From: an uncultured Marinobacter sp.
GTDB taxonomy: Bacteria; Pseudomonadota; Gammaproteobacteria; Pseudomonadales; Oleiphilaceae
Length of the DNA stretch: 64,000 nt
Assembly: GCF_946886895.1 (NCBI RefSeq)
Contig: NZ_CAMPJO010000004.1
Location: 186,001-250,000 of the forward strand
Direction of reading: 5' to 3'
In this document: piece after piece, positions 16,984-27,364 of the stretch
How the letters are laid out: each line of letters begins with the position of its first letter
Position numbering within the stretch: position 1 is the stretch's first letter
Notes under the pieces: model-generated
What the model saw: the letters and a program-made list of their open reading frames with translations, nothing else
What the model was told of the DNA's origin: nothing
Database searches by the model: none
Translations under genes and position numbers: made by a program

Positions 16984-17535
16984 ATGACGACTTTGCCAGA
17001 TAACGTGCCGGTGCCGGTTGATGACGGCAGCTGTGATCACTTGACCGGTGCCAGCCTGCCTGCGGTCACACTTCCGGCCACTGACGGCCGGTCGGTGAAT
17101 CTTGCGGCACTGACCGGAACCATCGTGCTCTACTGCTATCCCCGGACGGGCCGGCCCGACACGGCCTCACCGGACGGCTGGTCGCAGATTCCCGGGGCTC
17201 TGGGATGTACACCCCAGGCCTGCTCATTCCGGGATTTTCATGGAGAAATCCAGAGGCTGGGTGCGCAGGTTTTCGGGATCAGTACCCAGGAGACCGCCTA
17301 CCAGCGTGAAGCGGTCGACCGTCTGGGCCTCACCTTCGCGATGCTGAGCGACCAGTATCTGGAGCTCGCCCACGCCCTGGCGCTCCCTCTGTTCACCGCC
17401 GAAGGCGTCACCCTGAACAGGCGCGTTACGTTGATCGCCCGGGAGGGTGTGATTGTAAAAGTCTTTTACCCGGTATTTCCGCCCGATGATCATGTCGAAG
17501 AGGTGGTTGCGTGGTTGAACGCACACACCGACTGA
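16984..17535 (+). CDS. PrxQ/BCP-like peroxiredoxin with an insertion before the peroxidatic Cys
   Basis: A 183-residue thioredoxin-fold protein, probably cytoplasmic because no signal peptide is visible. It should reduce hydroperoxides using thiols. The core matches the AhpC/TSA group: LPAVTLPATDGRSVNLA, TIVLYCYPRTGRP, GCTPQACSFRD with Cys75 and Cys80 as peroxidatic and resolving pair (PrxQ spacing), and VFGISTQET. Relative to PrxQ/BCP there are about 14 extra residues between the YPRTG strand and the Cys, and the position three before Cys75 is Ala where PrxQ/BCP usually has Thr. The start follows a GGGGGTAG ribosome site. The downstream lipoprotein gene overlaps its last 25 bases, so the two are probably co-translated. 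Confidence 0.82.
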   Translation: MTTLPDNVPVPVDDGSCDHLTGASLPAVTLPATDGRSVNLAALTGTIVLYCYPRTGRPDTASPDGWSQIPGALGCTPQACSFRDFHGEIQRLGAQVFGISTQETAYQREAVDRLGLTFAMLSDQYLELAHALALPLFTAEGVTLNRRVTLIAREGVIVKVFYPVFPPDDHVEEVVAWLNAHTD

Positions 17536-18410
17536 TTGCCCTGTTGCTGCTCGTTGCTCTGGCCGGCTGCGAGGCCCGCCAGGATGAGCCCGGCGCGGGT
17601 GTCTCTGAACCCACACCCGCTGGCGGTCAGGGCATTGAAGCCACTGACATTTCCATTACCCTGGAACCCGCCGAACTGGACTGGATCGGCCAGAAAATCT
17701 TCCTTAATGAATGTGCCGGAGACATCCAGTGCCTGGTGCACTGGAATAAGGGCGAGGCGTTTCCCTCGCTGGGCATTGGCCATTTTATCTGGTATCCGGA
17801 GGGGGTGGAGGCGCGCTTCGTGGAGAGCTTTCCGGCCCTGGTGGAGTACCTGTCACAGCGCCAGGTCACGATTCCTGGGTGGCTGAGACGCCAGACTCCC
17901 TTTGATGCACCCTGGCCGGATCGCCAGGCCTTCCAGGCGGCGCAAGACACGCCCGAAATGGCCGAGCTGCGAGCCTTTCTCGCCGGCACCCAGGGGGCTC
18001 AGGCCGAATTCATCTTCCGTCGCGCCAAAGCGGCATTGACCCGGGTGGTGGACGCGGTACCGGCTGGCGACAAGGCGGTGATCCGCGAACGGCTGGCCGC
18101 GCTCAGCAGCACGCCGGGCGGTGTCTATGCGTTGCTGGATTATGTCAATTTCAAAGGCGAGGGGCTGGCGCCCACGGAGCGCTATCAGGGCCAGGGCTGG
18201 GGCCTGCTTCAGGTACTGTCGGCCATGTCTGGCGCCAGTGGGCAAACGGCACTGGCGCAGTTTCGCGCTGCCGCTGCCCAGGTCCTGACGAGGCGGGCCG
18301 CCAACGCTGACAATCCGATTGAGCGGGAACGCTGGCTGCCAGGCTGGCTGAAGCGTGTTGATACCTATCGCGAACCGCAACAGATGTTTTCTTCCAGGGA
18401 AACCCCCTGA
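17511..18410 (+). CDS. Putative outer-membrane lipoprotein with a lysozyme-like pattern
   Basis: A 299-residue protein with a lipoprotein signal (RLIALLLLVALAGC, Cys at the lipobox). The residue after Cys is Glu, so it is probably sorted to the outer membrane. A disordered linker follows to about residue 45. The domain has LNECAGDIQCLVHW and GEAFPSLGIGHFIWYP, and later LLDYVNFKGEG, GWGLLQVL and VLTRRAANA. These recall phage-type lysozymes, where a Glu precedes a GIGH strand and a late Asn-Gly helix is followed by an Arg-rich one. A murein-cleaving role is inference only. The GTG start overlaps the peroxiredoxin gene by 25 bases, with AGAGG before it. Confidence 0.7.
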   Translation: MVERTHRLIALLLLVALAGCEARQDEPGAGVSEPTPAGGQGIEATDISITLEPAELDWIGQKIFLNECAGDIQCLVHWNKGEAFPSLGIGHFIWYPEGVEARFVESFPALVEYLSQRQVTIPGWLRRQTPFDAPWPDRQAFQAAQDTPEMAELRAFLAGTQGAQAEFIFRRAKAALTRVVDAVPAGDKAVIRERLAALSSTPGGVYALLDYVNFKGEGLAPTERYQGQGWGLLQVLSAMSGASGQTALAQFRAAAAQVLTRRAANADNPIERERWLPGWLKRVDTYREPQQMFSSRETP

Positions 18411-18683
18411 AAACTGTTTGAATCTGCAATCATGTTCTATTTTAGAAGTGAGCTATCAGGAAATGCCTTGAAACAAGGTGTCGCCGGGGCCAGTGCGCGG
18501 AAGGAAGGTACTGCCCCACCCAGGACGTGAGTGTCCGGCGTTGTCCGAAACAGCTCAGGAGAAAATAAACACAAAAAATCAAAAGGGTCGCTTCTCCTGC
18601 TTGCTAATTGCCCGCCCCTGGCGCAGTAATTGCTGGCTGAGAGTGGCTGCACCTTTCAACAACGGAATTTCGGAGATACTCAC

Positions 18684-19709
18684 ATGAACAACGCCAAGTC
18701 GATTGCCGTCGGCGCCGCCCTGATTCTGGGCGCATTCACCGCTTCAACCGCAAGCGCGGCCACAACGCTCGAAAGTGTCAAGGATAAAGGGCACCTTCAG
18801 TGTGGCGTCACCAGTGGCCTTCCGGGTTTTTCACAGCCGGATGAAAAGGGCAACTGGACCGGTATTGATGTGGATACCTGTCGGGCCGTGGCCGCGGCCA
18901 TTTTTGGTGATGCCAAGGCGGTCCAGTTTACCCCGCTGACGGCAAAGGAGCGGTTTACCGCGCTGCAGTCCGGTGAAATTGACATGTTGTCCCGGAACAC
19001 CACCTGGACCCTGACCCGGGATGCGTCCCTGGGCCTGAACTTTGCCGGGGTGAACTATTACGATGGCCAGGGCTTCCTGGTGAAAAAGAACATCGGAGTG
19101 GACGACGCCACCCAGCTGGACGGTGCCACCGTGTGTATTCAGGCGGGCACCACCACAGAGTTGAATCTGGCCGATTATTTCCGGGCCAAGGGTATGGAAT
19201 TCAGGCCTATCGTGTTTGATACCTCCGAGCAGACCGTGCAGGGCTTCGCCGCCGGCCGGTGCGACGTACTGACATCCGACCGGTCGCAACTGGCGGCACT
19301 GCGGTCCAAACTGGCCGACCCGTCGTCGGCCAAGATCCTGCCCAACACCATTTCCAAGGAGCCCCTGGGCCCGGTGGTGCGTCAGGGCGATGACCAATGG
19401 TTCAACATTGTGAAATGGGTCCTGTTCACTCAGGTCAATGCCGAGGAACTTGGCATCACCATGGATAATGTGGACGACATGCTGAAGTCCGACAACCCGA
19501 ACGTCCAGCGTTTGCTGGGTACTGATGGTGACATGGGCGCCAAGCTGGGTCTGCCGGCGGACTATGGTTACAATATCGTCAAGCAGGTCGGTAATTACGG
19601 TGAGATGTATAACCGTAACGTCGGTCCCGACACCGCGCTGGGTCTGGAGCGTGGTCTCAACGCCCTGTGGACCGAAGGCGGCATCATGTATGCGCCGCCG
19701 GTACGTTAA
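18684..19709 (+). CDS. aapJ: General L-amino acid ABC transporter, periplasmic binding protein
   Basis: Captures L-amino acids in the periplasm for the AapQMP complex. The 341-residue precursor has a signal peptide (MNNAKSIAVGAALILGAFTA, cleavage near ASA-ATT). The mature protein shows the family-3 binding-protein pattern: VKDKGHLQCGVTSGLPGFSQ, GIDVDTCRAVAAAIFGDAKA, ERFTALQSGEIDMLSRNTTW and GRCDVLTSDRSQLAALRSKL. AapJ proteins are longer than the usual 260-residue HisJ type, as here. I chose ATG 18684 with CGGAGA before it; the frame opens earlier but the residues are not signal-like. It is the first gene of aapJQMP. Confidence 0.93.
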   Translation: MNNAKSIAVGAALILGAFTASTASAATTLESVKDKGHLQCGVTSGLPGFSQPDEKGNWTGIDVDTCRAVAAAIFGDAKAVQFTPLTAKERFTALQSGEIDMLSRNTTWTLTRDASLGLNFAGVNYYDGQGFLVKKNIGVDDATQLDGATVCIQAGTTTELNLADYFRAKGMEFRPIVFDTSEQTVQGFAAGRCDVLTSDRSQLAALRSKLADPSSAKILPNTISKEPLGPVVRQGDDQWFNIVKWVLFTQVNAEELGITMDNVDDMLKSDNPNVQRLLGTDGDMGAKLGLPADYGYNIVKQVGNYGEMYNRNVGPDTALGLERGLNALWTEGGIMYAPPVR

Positions 19710-19803
19710 ATCCTGAGAGCAAACCGGAGGCAGAGTCCGTCATGGGGCCTGCCTCCGGTCAATCTGTGATGTTGAGCCGCACGGAAGCCTTTCGGGAAAA
19801 TGC

Positions 19804-20991
19804 ATGAAAAAACAAACCATTGATTCCAGACCCGCGGGTCCAAAACCCTGGTACGACCCGCGAATTCGCTCCATTTTCTTTCAGATCGTTGCCTTGTCCC
19901 TGGTGTTCTGGGCCGGCTGGGTCCTGATCGACAACACGCTATCCAACATGGAGAGCCGGGGCATCAGTACCGGTTTCGGCTTTCTCGATGAAACCGCCGG
20001 TTTCGGCATCATCATGAGTCTGGTGCCCTATGACGCCACCATGTCATACGGCCGGACTTTTCTGGTGGGCCTCACCAATACCCTGCTGGTGTCCGCCATG
20101 GGCATTGTCGCAGCCACCATTCTGGGGTTCATACTCGGGGTTGCCAGGCTGTCCAGCAACTGGCTGGTGGCCAAGATGTCCCTGGTGTACATCGAAGTCA
20201 TCCGCAATATTCCATTGCTGCTACAGATCTTTTTCTGGTATTTCGCGGTACTCAGCAACCTGCCGTCGCCCCGGCAAAGCGTTGAGGTAGGCAATGCGTT
20301 GTTCCTGAATAACCGGGGCCTTTACCTGCCGGAACCGGTGGCTCAGGAAGGTTTTGGCCTGGTATGGGGCGGCATAATTGTTGCCATTGCTGCGGTTGTG
20401 GCGCTTCGCATCTGGGCCAAACGGCGCCAGTTAGCCACCGGGCAGATCTTTCCCACGTTCTGGGTAGGTGTCGCCATCCTGGTTCTGGTGCCGATGCTGG
20501 CGTACCTGACGGCGGGCCAGCCGCTGACCTGGGACCTTCCGGCCTTGAAGGGGTTCAATTTTGGCGGTGGTATCGCCATTATTCCGGAGTTGGCGGCCTT
20601 GTGGATTGCGCTATCCCTGTACACCGCCAGTTTTATCGCGGAGATTGTCCGCTCGGGCATCCTTTCGGTGAGCAAGGGCCAGACCGAGGCGTCCAAGGCC
20701 CTTGGCCTGCCCAACACGCTCACCCTGCGCCTGGTGGTCATTCCGCAAGCCATGCGGGTGATCATCCCGCCGCTGACCAGTCAGTACCTGAATCTGGTCA
20801 AGAACTCCTCGCTGGCAACGGCGATCGGCTATCCCGACCTGGTGGCGGTATTCATGGGGACGACCCTGAACCAGACAGGGCAGGCGGTTGAGGTCGTTGC
20901 CATTACCATGGCCGTGTACCTGACGATCAGTCTGCTCATTTCCCTGTTTATGAATATCTATAACCGGGCCGTGGCGATTAAGGAGCGATGA
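19804..20991 (+). CDS. aapQ: General L-amino acid ABC transporter permease AapQ
   Basis: Inner-membrane half of the Aap translocation pore. It has 395 residues, long for a His/Glu/Gln permease because of the extended N-terminus and a large central loop seen in AapQ. The conserved parts are GRTFLVGLTNTLLVSAMGIV, YIEVIRNIPLLLQIFFWYF and the EAA loop GQTEASKALGLPNTLTLRLV followed by VIPQAMRVIIPPLTSQYLNL. It lies 94 bases after aapJ, a gap that could allow the binding protein to be made in excess, and meets aapM at ATGATG. Confidence 0.92.
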   Translation: MKKQTIDSRPAGPKPWYDPRIRSIFFQIVALSLVFWAGWVLIDNTLSNMESRGISTGFGFLDETAGFGIIMSLVPYDATMSYGRTFLVGLTNTLLVSAMGIVAATILGFILGVARLSSNWLVAKMSLVYIEVIRNIPLLLQIFFWYFAVLSNLPSPRQSVEVGNALFLNNRGLYLPEPVAQEGFGLVWGGIIVAIAAVVALRIWAKRRQLATGQIFPTFWVGVAILVLVPMLAYLTAGQPLTWDLPALKGFNFGGGIAIIPELAALWIALSLYTASFIAEIVRSGILSVSKGQTEASKALGLPNTLTLRLVVIPQAMRVIIPPLTSQYLNLVKNSSLATAIGYPDLVAVFMGTTLNQTGQAVEVVAITMAVYLTISLLISLFMNIYNRAVAIKER

Positions 20992-22076
20992 TGGCTGAGC
21001 CTGTAATGAAACCACCCAAAAAGATGCTGGGTCCGGTCGCGTGGATGCGGGCGCATCTGTTCTCCAGCTGGTACAACACCCTGCTGACCCTGCTCGTGGG
21101 CTACCTGCTGGTGACCAGTGTCGGGCCCGCGCTGAACTGGTTGTTCCTGGAGGCTGACTTCAAAGGCAGTGAGCCCAGTGACTGCACCGGTGCCGGTGCC
21201 TGCTGGTTGTTCATCAACCAGCGCCTGAACTTCTTTATCTACGGATTCTATCCGGATTCCCTGCAGTGGCGCGTCAATGTGATGTTTGTCCTGCTGGCCC
21301 TGTCGTTTGTACCCCAGTTCATCGAGAACTTCCCTGGCCGTAAGTGGCTGGGTATTTTCGGCATGACCGGCCTGCCGGTGGTGGGCTATTTCCTGATCCC
21401 GGGCGGCAGTTTCGGGTTGGAAGCGGTGGACAGTGCCAAATGGGGCGGGCTGATGCTGACGCTGATCATTGCCTACATCGGCATTATCGCGTCTCTGCCT
21501 ATCGGGATCCTGCTGGCCCTGGGGCGGCGCTCGGACATGCCCATTATTCGCGGACTCTGTGTCGTGTTTATTGAGGTCTGGCGGGCGGTGCCACTGATCA
21601 CCGTGCTGTTCATGGCGTCGGTGATGCTGCCGCTGTTTTTACCGGAGGGCATGAACTTCGAGAAGCTGCTGCGGGCGCTGATCGGCATTACCCTGTGGCA
21701 GTCGGCGTATATGGCGGAAGTTATCCGGGGCGGCCTGCAGGCCATCCCCCGGGGGCAGTATGAGGCTGCGGACGCGCTGGGGCTCGGGTACTGGAAAAAA
21801 ACCGGGCTGATCATACTGCCCCAGGCCCTGAAAATGGTCATTCCCGGCATCGTTAACACGTTTATTGCGCTGTTCAAGGATACCACGCTGGTGCTGATCA
21901 TTGGCCTGTTTGACATCCTTGGCACGGTTCAGTCAACGGTCACGGATCCTGCCTGGCAGAACGTTGCCGTGGAGGGGTATGTGTTCGTTGCCTTCTGTTT
22001 CTGGGTGTTCTGCTTTGGCATTTCCCGCTACAGCCAGAACCTGGAGCGCAAACTCGACACTGATCATAAAACATGA
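20991..22076 (+). CDS. aapM: General L-amino acid ABC transporter permease AapM
   Basis: Second pore subunit, pairing with AapQ. The 361-residue protein has a long N-terminal region with helices specific to AapM ([40 protein letters not shown]) before the common permease core ([40 protein letters not shown]). I prefer the second of two adjacent ATGs (20991), five bases after AAGGAG; the first at 20988 overlaps the aapQ stop as ATGA. Either way translation is tightly coupled to aapQ. Confidence 0.91.
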   Translation: MAEPVMKPPKKMLGPVAWMRAHLFSSWYNTLLTLLVGYLLVTSVGPALNWLFLEADFKGSEPSDCTGAGACWLFINQRLNFFIYGFYPDSLQWRVNVMFVLLALSFVPQFIENFPGRKWLGIFGMTGLPVVGYFLIPGGSFGLEAVDSAKWGGLMLTLIIAYIGIIASLPIGILLALGRRSDMPIIRGLCVVFIEVWRAVPLITVLFMASVMLPLFLPEGMNFEKLLRALIGITLWQSAYMAEVIRGGLQAIPRGQYEAADALGLGYWKKTGLIILPQALKMVIPGIVNTFIALFKDTTLVLIIGLFDILGTVQSTVTDPAWQNVAVEGYVFVAFCFWVFCFGISRYSQNLERKLDTDHKT

Positions 22077-22885
22077 TGGGTAATCCAATGACAGAAACCA
22101 CCCAAACACCGGACAACCAGCAAACCGCCGGGAGCCGGAATGAGCCGAAAGCCGACATTATTCGTGTCGAGGGCATGCATAAATGGTACGGAGACTTCCA
22201 CGTCCTGAAAGACCTGAATCTGGCGGTGAAGCAGGGCGAACGTATCGTGATCTGTGGCCCGTCGGGCTCAGGAAAATCCACTTTTATCCGCTGTATCAAC
22301 CGGCTGGAAGAGCATCAGCAGGGCAAGATCGTGGTGGATGACGTGGAGTTGACCGATGATGTGCGCCAGATTGACACCGTGCGCCGGGAAGTGGGCATGG
22401 TGTTTCAGCACTTCAACCTGTTTCCCCATCTGACGGTGCTGGAGAACTGTTGCCTGTCGCCGATCTGGGTCCGGAAGATTCCTCGCCGGAAAGCGGAAGC
22501 GAGTGCCATGGAATACCTGGAAAGGGTCAAGATTCCGGATCAGGCCAACAAGTACCCGGGGCAGCTGTCCGGTGGTCAGCAGCAGCGGGTGGCCATTGCC
22601 CGTGCCCTGTGCATGAAGCCGAAAATCATGCTGTTTGACGAGCCCACGTCGGCCCTGGATCCGGAAATGATCAAGGAAGTGCTCGACGTTATGGTGGAGC
22701 TGGCGGAAAGCGGCATGACCATGATCTGCGTGACCCACGAAATGGGCTTTGCCAAAACGGTCGCGGATCGGGTGATCTTCATGGACGGTGGCGAAATCGT
22801 GGAAGAGGCTCCGCCGCAGGCATTTTTCTCCAATCCCCGGGAGCCGAGAACCCGGAAATTCCTGGAGCAGATTCTGCACAACTGA
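22073..22885 (+). CDS. aapP: General L-amino acid ABC transporter ATPase
   Basis: Cytoplasmic ATPase that powers amino acid import. The motifs are complete: Walker [20 protein letters not shown]-loop [19 protein letters not shown], signature [20 protein letters not shown], Walker [16 protein letters not shown] and switch His in [19 protein letters not shown]. The 270-residue form starts at ATG 22073, overlapping the aapM stop by four bases. An internal ATG at 22088 (MTETTQTP) is also plausible, and neither has a strong ribosome site. It ends the operon and is followed by a 12-bp hairpin. Confidence 0.94.
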   Translation: MMGNPMTETTQTPDNQQTAGSRNEPKADIIRVEGMHKWYGDFHVLKDLNLAVKQGERIVICGPSGSGKSTFIRCINRLEEHQQGKIVVDDVELTDDVRQIDTVRREVGMVFQHFNLFPHLTVLENCCLSPIWVRKIPRRKAEASAMEYLERVKIPDQANKYPGQLSGGQQQRVAIARALCMKPKIMLFDEPTSALDPEMIKEVLDVMVELAESGMTMICVTHEMGFAKTVADRVIFMDGGEIVEEAPPQAFFSNPREPRTRKFLEQILHN

Positions 22886-22889
22886 GGAT

Positions 22890-22917
22890 GACAGGCCGGG
22901 CCGCTGCCCGGCCTGTC
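22890..22917. terminator. Hairpin between aapP and lpxH
   Basis: GACAGGCCGGGC pairs perfectly with its complement over 12 bp around a CGCT loop. The genes converge here. The following T run is short (TTC), so termination strength is uncertain. Confidence 0.6.
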
Positions 22918-22921
22918 TTCG

Positions 22922-23647
22922 TTACAGCGGGTATTTTTTCAGGGCAGGCGAGGTGTCGGCTGTTACGTCCAGCCACCAGACGTTCTCGGCCCAGTCGCCC
23001 AGCACAATCCGCTTTGCAGGCTGCCCGTTCGCGTTCAGTTCATGCTCTGCCGGCCGATGGGTATGGCCGTGAATCATCCGTTGCACGCCGTGGGCCTCCA
23101 TTTCCCGGACCACTTCCTCTGGTGTCACGTCCATAATGAACTCCTCCTTGCCCTGGTTTTTCGCCATACTGATTTCCCGGAGTTGACGGGCCATCTGCTG
23201 GCGGTCTTTCAGAGGGCGCTGGAGGATCATCTGCTGCCACTGGGGGTTGCGCATGTTGGCACGGAATTTCTGGTACTCCACATCGGCGGTGCACAGGCTG
23301 TCGCCATGCATCAGCAGGGTGGGTGTGCCATACAGGTCGATGACCGTGGGATCTGCCAGCAAGGTCGCACCGGCACGTTCGCAGAAATCCTCTCCGATCA
23401 GGAAATCCCGGTTGCCATGCATCAGAAAGATCCCGGTGCCGCTGTCGCTCACGTTGTGCAGGGCGGCGGCCACCTGCTCCTGCAGCGGGGTGCGCTCATC
23501 GTCCCCGATCCAGGCCTCGAAAAAGTCACCGAGGATGTAGAGTTGTTCCGCGCCCCTGGCTTTTTCATCGAGAAAGTTCAGGAAAGCCCCGGTGATGTCC
23601 GGGCGTGATTCCTCGAGGTGAAGGTCCGAAATAAACAGCGTGGTCAC
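22922..23647 (-). CDS. lpxH: UDP-2,3-diacylglucosamine diphosphatase
   Basis: Hydrolyses UDP-2,3-diacylglucosamine to lipid X and UMP in lipid A synthesis at the inner membrane. The 241-residue calcineurin-type metallophosphoesterase keeps its metal ligands: [42 protein letters not shown] and MIHGHTHRP. The start is a GTG overlapping the ppiB stop (GTGA), so it is the second gene of a ppiB-lpxH operon, a pairing also found in other gammaproteobacteria. Confidence 0.95.
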   Translation of the reverse strand: MTTLFISDLHLEESRPDITGAFLNFLDEKARGAEQLYILGDFFEAWIGDDERTPLQEQVAAALHNVSDSGTGIFLMHGNRDFLIGEDFCERAGATLLADPTVIDLYGTPTLLMHGDSLCTADVEYQKFRANMRNPQWQQMILQRPLKDRQQMARQLREISMAKNQGKEEFIMDVTPEEVVREMEAHGVQRMIHGHTHRPAEHELNANGQPAKRIVLGDWAENVWWLDVTADTSPALKKYPL

Positions 23648-24144
23648 GCGTCCCCCAGAACCTCGGCCTTTTCGATAACCACATCCTCCGCGGGCACATC
23701 CTGATGGCCGGCGCGCATGGTGGTACGTGCGGCACGAATGGCGTTGACCGTTTCCATGCCATCAACCACTTTACCGAACACACAGTAGCCCCAGCCCTCC
23801 GCATTCTTGGCGGTGTGGTCCAGGAAGCCATTATTCTCAACGTTGATGAAGAACTGGGCGGTGGCGGAGTGCGGGTCCATGGTGCGGGCCATGGCAACGG
23901 TACCCTGCATGTTGCTCAGGCCGTTATCTGCTTCGTTCTGGATGGATTCCCGGGTTTTCCGGGGCGTCATGCCCGGCTCAAAACCGCCACCCTGAATCAT
24001 GAAGTTGCTGATCACACGGTGAAAAATCAGGCCATCGTAAAAGCCATCGCGAACGTACTGTTCGAAGTTTTTGGCGGTTTCCGGTGCCTTGTCGTAGTCC
24101 AGTTCCAGCGTGATGTCACCGTAATTGGTTGTCAGCAGAATCAT
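23644..24144 (-). CDS. ppiB: Peptidyl-prolyl cis-trans isomerase B (cyclophilin)
   Basis: Cytoplasmic cyclophilin that catalyses proline isomerisation during folding. The 166-residue protein has no signal peptide, which separates it from periplasmic PpiA. The active-site segments are [15 protein letters not shown] (catalytic Arg), [32 protein letters not shown] and [16 protein letters not shown]. The ATG overlaps nothing upstream and diverges from glnS. Confidence 0.95.
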   Translation of the reverse strand: MILLTTNYGDITLELDYDKAPETAKNFEQYVRDGFYDGLIFHRVISNFMIQGGGFEPGMTPRKTRESIQNEADNGLSNMQGTVAMARTMDPHSATAQFFINVENNGFLDHTAKNAEGWGYCVFGKVVDGMETVNAIRAARTTMRAGHQDVPAEDVVIEKAEVLGDA

Positions 24145-24237
24145 CAGGGTTTCCTGTTCAGAAAAGTGGATAGTGTGAAAAGCCCCATTGTACGCAAGAG
24201 TTTCCCGCTATGCATGAGTCCGGCATGGATTTGTGAG

Positions 24238-24243
24238 TATAAT
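24238..24243 (+). promoter_or_regulatory. Probable -10 element of glnS
   Basis: A perfect TATAAT lies about 40 bases before the glnS start. No good -35 hexamer is present at the usual distance, so it may rely on an extended -10 or other contacts. Confidence 0.4.
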
Positions 24244-24281
24244 ACGCGGTTTAAGATTCACTCCCCTTTAACAGAGATTGT

Positions 24282-25961
24282 ATGAGCGCCGAGTCGAAGA
24301 AAGCCCACAACTTTATCCAGAGCCTGATCGAAGACGCCATCGCCGGGGGCCAGCACACCGGCAAGGTGGTGACCCGTTTTCCGCCTGAGCCCAACGGCTA
24401 CCTGCACATCGGTCACGCCAAATCGATCTGCCTGAATTTTGGCGTCGCCGAGACCTTTTCCGGCGAGTGTAACCTGCGATTTGACGACACCAACCCGGAG
24501 AAGGAAAACCAGGAGTATATCGACGCCATCAAGCAGGACGTGGAATGGCTTGGTTATGAGTGGGCCGGTGAGGTGCGCTACGCCTCGGATTATTTTGACG
24601 CTCTGTATGAGTTTGCCGAAGAGCTGATTACCCGGGACAAGGCTTACGTGTGCGCCCTGACCGCTGACGAAATGGCAGAGTATCGTGGCAGCCTGAAAGA
24701 GCCGGGCAGGAATAGTCCCTACCGGAACCGTCCGGTAGACGAGAGCCTCCAGCTGTTCCGCGACATGCGTGATGGTAAATTCGGGAACGGTGAGCTGGTG
24801 CTTCGGGCCAAGATCGACATGGCCTCCCCGAACATCAACCTGCGGGATCCGATTCTTTACCGTATCCGGTATGCCGACCATCACCAGACCGGTAATAAGT
24901 GGTGCATCTACCCGATGTACGATTTCACCCATCCGATCTCCGATGCCATGGAGGGCATCACCCACTCCCTGTGCACTCTGGAATTCGAGGATCACCGGCC
25001 CCTGTATGACTGGGTGCTGGATAACATTTCCGGCCCGTGCCATCCGCGCCAGATTGAGTTTGCCCGGCTGAACCTCAACTACACTATCACCTCAAAGCGT
25101 AAGCTCCGGCGGCTGGTGGATGAGGGCGTTGTGGATGGCTGGAACGACCCGCGTATGCCCACCATTTCCGGCATGCGCCGGCGCGGTTACACGCCCGAAT
25201 CGGTTCGTACCTTCTGTGGCATGATCGGTGTCAACAAGGCCGGTGGAACGGTGGACGTGGGCATGCTGGAGCACGCTATCCGGGAAGACCTGAACACCCG
25301 AGCCCCTCGCGCCATGTGTGTGATGCGCCCGCTAAAGGTCACGCTGACCAATTATCCGGCCGATCGGAGCGAGACCCTGACGCTCCCTGTGCACCCGCAA
25401 AACCCGGACATGGGCGAGCGGGAAGTGCCCTGGACCCAGACCCTGTATATCGATCGTGAAGATTTCGAAATGGAGCCACCGCGCAAGTGGAAGCGGCTGG
25501 CGCCGGATCAGGCCGTGCGCCTGCGGGGCGGCTATGTGATGACCTGCCGGGAAGTCGTTCGCGACAACAGTGGGCAGATCACTGAGCTCCGGTGCGAATA
25601 CGATCCGGCCACCCTGGGCGTCAATCCAGAAGGCTATAAGCCCAACGGCGTTATCCACTGGGTGTCTGCCATCGACAGTGTGGATGCAGACATCAACCTC
25701 TACGACCGCCTGTTCAACCACGAATCTCCGGACAGCGACAAGAACGGTGACCTGATGGATCACCTGAACCCGGAATCGCTGGTGGTTCTGAAAGGCGCCC
25801 GGGTTGAGAAGAGTCTGGCGGAGCCCCGCACCGATCTGCCCTATCAGTTTGAGCGGGAAGGCTATTTCTTTTGCGACCAGGAGCACACCGCCAAGGCCGG
25901 ACGGCCGGTGTTTAACCGCACCGTAACGCTCAGGGATTCCTGGGGTAAGGGGGGCAAGTGA
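24282..25961 (+). CDS. glnS: Glutaminyl-tRNA synthetase
   Basis: Charges tRNA-Gln with glutamine. The 559-residue class I enzyme shows the HIGH signature ([20 protein letters not shown]), the Gln[12 protein letters not shown] segment, the KMSKS counterpart ([11 protein letters not shown]) and the two C-terminal anticodon-binding barrels. The length agrees with E. coli GlnRS (554). Starting at ATG 24282, it diverges from ppiB and overlaps cysS by four bases, so glnS and cysS form an operon. Confidence 0.97.
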   Translation: MSAESKKAHNFIQSLIEDAIAGGQHTGKVVTRFPPEPNGYLHIGHAKSICLNFGVAETFSGECNLRFDDTNPEKENQEYIDAIKQDVEWLGYEWAGEVRYASDYFDALYEFAEELITRDKAYVCALTADEMAEYRGSLKEPGRNSPYRNRPVDESLQLFRDMRDGKFGNGELVLRAKIDMASPNINLRDPILYRIRYADHHQTGNKWCIYPMYDFTHPISDAMEGITHSLCTLEFEDHRPLYDWVLDNISGPCHPRQIEFARLNLNYTITSKRKLRRLVDEGVVDGWNDPRMPTISGMRRRGYTPESVRTFCGMIGVNKAGGTVDVGMLEHAIREDLNTRAPRAMCVMRPLKVTLTNYPADRSETLTLPVHPQNPDMGEREVPWTQTLYIDREDFEMEPPRKWKRLAPDQAVRLRGGYVMTCREVVRDNSGQITELRCEYDPATLGVNPEGYKPNGVIHWVSAIDSVDADINLYDRLFNHESPDSDKNGDLMDHLNPESLVVLKGARVEKSLAEPRTDLPYQFEREGYFFCDQEHTAKAGRPVFNRTVTLRDSWGKGGK

Positions 25962-27346
25962 TCCGCATTTACAACACGCTGAGTCAGCAGAAGGAAACGT
26001 TCAGGCCGATCGAGCCGGGCAAGGTCCGGATGTACGTCTGCGGCATGACGGTGTACGACTACTGCCATCTTGGCCATGCCCGGGTTCTGGTGGCATTTGA
26101 TGTAATCACCCGTTACCTGCGCTACCGGGGCTATGGCGTGCATTACGTTCGCAACATCACGGATATCGACGACAAGATTCTGCGCCGGGCGGATGAAAAC
26201 AGTGAGCCGTATGAGCAGCTTACCGAACGCATGATTCAGGCCATGCATGAGGACGAGGCCCGTCTGGGCGTGTTGCCTCCGAGTGAGGAACCCAGGGCCA
26301 CGGCGTATATCGCTGAAATCATTGCCATGATTCATAAGTTGATCGCCGGCGGACATGCCTATGCCGCTGGCAATGGTGATGTCTATTTTGCGGTGGATTC
26401 CTTCGACGGCTACGGCAAACTCAGTAAAAAGAAACTGGAAGACCTGCTGGCCGGTGCCCGGGTTGATGTTCAGGAGGCCAAGCGCAGCCCGGCGGATTTC
26501 GCCTTGTGGAAAGCGGCTAAGGCCGGGGAGGTCAGCTGGCCGTCACCCTGGGGGGATGGTCGGCCGGGCTGGCACATTGAGTGCTCGGCCATGTCCACCT
26601 GCTGCCTGGGCGACACCTTCGATATCCATGGTGGTGGCCCGGACCTGCTGTTTCCGCACCACGAGAACGAAATTGCCCAGTCCGAGTGCGCCACCGGCCA
26701 CACCTTCGTGAATACCTGGATGCACGCGGGCGCCATTCGGGTAAACAGGGAGAAAATGTCCAAATCCCTGGGCAATTTCTTCACCATCCGCGAGATCATG
26801 GAAACCTACCCCGCGGAAGTCGTTCGCTATTTCCTGGTCTCCAGCCATTACCGGAGCCAGGTGGACTACTCCGAGGAAAACCTGGCCGAAGCCGGTCGCA
26901 CGTTAACCCGGTTATATCACGCCCTGCGCGGTGTTTTGCCGGCCAAGGCAGCGGATGTCCCGGAAACAGAGCATGACCAGCGGTTTGCCGAAGCGATGGA
27001 CGATGACTTCAACACCGCGGGCGCCATTGCCGTTTTGCACGCCGTTGCCAATGAGATCAATCAGCATCGTCGCGACGGCCGTGAAGAGGACGCCAAGCGA
27101 AGCGCGGCGGTACTGGTCCGGCTCGGTGGCGTGCTTGGCCTGCTGCAACAGGATCCTGAAGCCTTCTTCCAGGCGGACACGGGCAGTGAGCTTAACGCCG
27201 AGGACATTGAAGCGCTGATCCAGGCCCGGGCCGATGCCCGCAAGGCGAAGGATTTCGCCGAGGCCGACCGCATCCGGGACACGCTGTTGGAGAAAGGCAT
27301 TATTCTGGACGATTCCCGCGAGGGAACGAGCTGGCGGAGAGCCTGA
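25958..27346 (+). CDS. cysS: Cysteinyl-tRNA synthetase
   Basis: Charges tRNA-Cys. The 462-residue class I synthetase has the HIGH-type motif ([15 protein letters not shown]), the KMSKS loop ([14 protein letters not shown]) and the zinc ligands in CGMTVYD, IECSAMS and [17 protein letters not shown]. The C-terminal DALR-like helical domain is intact ([20 protein letters not shown]). The GTG start overlaps the glnS stop (GTGA), so translation is probably coupled. Confidence 0.97.
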   Translation: MIRIYNTLSQQKETFRPIEPGKVRMYVCGMTVYDYCHLGHARVLVAFDVITRYLRYRGYGVHYVRNITDIDDKILRRADENSEPYEQLTERMIQAMHEDEARLGVLPPSEEPRATAYIAEIIAMIHKLIAGGHAYAAGNGDVYFAVDSFDGYGKLSKKKLEDLLAGARVDVQEAKRSPADFALWKAAKAGEVSWPSPWGDGRPGWHIECSAMSTCCLGDTFDIHGGGPDLLFPHHENEIAQSECATGHTFVNTWMHAGAIRVNREKMSKSLGNFFTIREIMETYPAEVVRYFLVSSHYRSQVDYSEENLAEAGRTLTRLYHALRGVLPAKAADVPETEHDQRFAEAMDDDFNTAGAIAVLHAVANEINQHRRDGREEDAKRSAAVLVRLGGVLGLLQQDPEAFFQADTGSELNAEDIEALIQARADARKAKDFAEADRIRDTLLEKGIILDDSREGTSWRRA

Positions 27347-27364
27347 ATTCAGGAACCTGATCGT

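Noticed and set aside
18481..18620. Possible glycine or glutamine riboswitch in the aap leader
   Set aside because: Short segments such as CTCAGGAGAAAA look vaguely similar, but the conserved cores of both known riboswitches are missing.
18437..18652. 71-residue minus-strand frame upstream of aapJ
   Set aside because: No ribosome site and no family resemblance; the region is more likely a leader.
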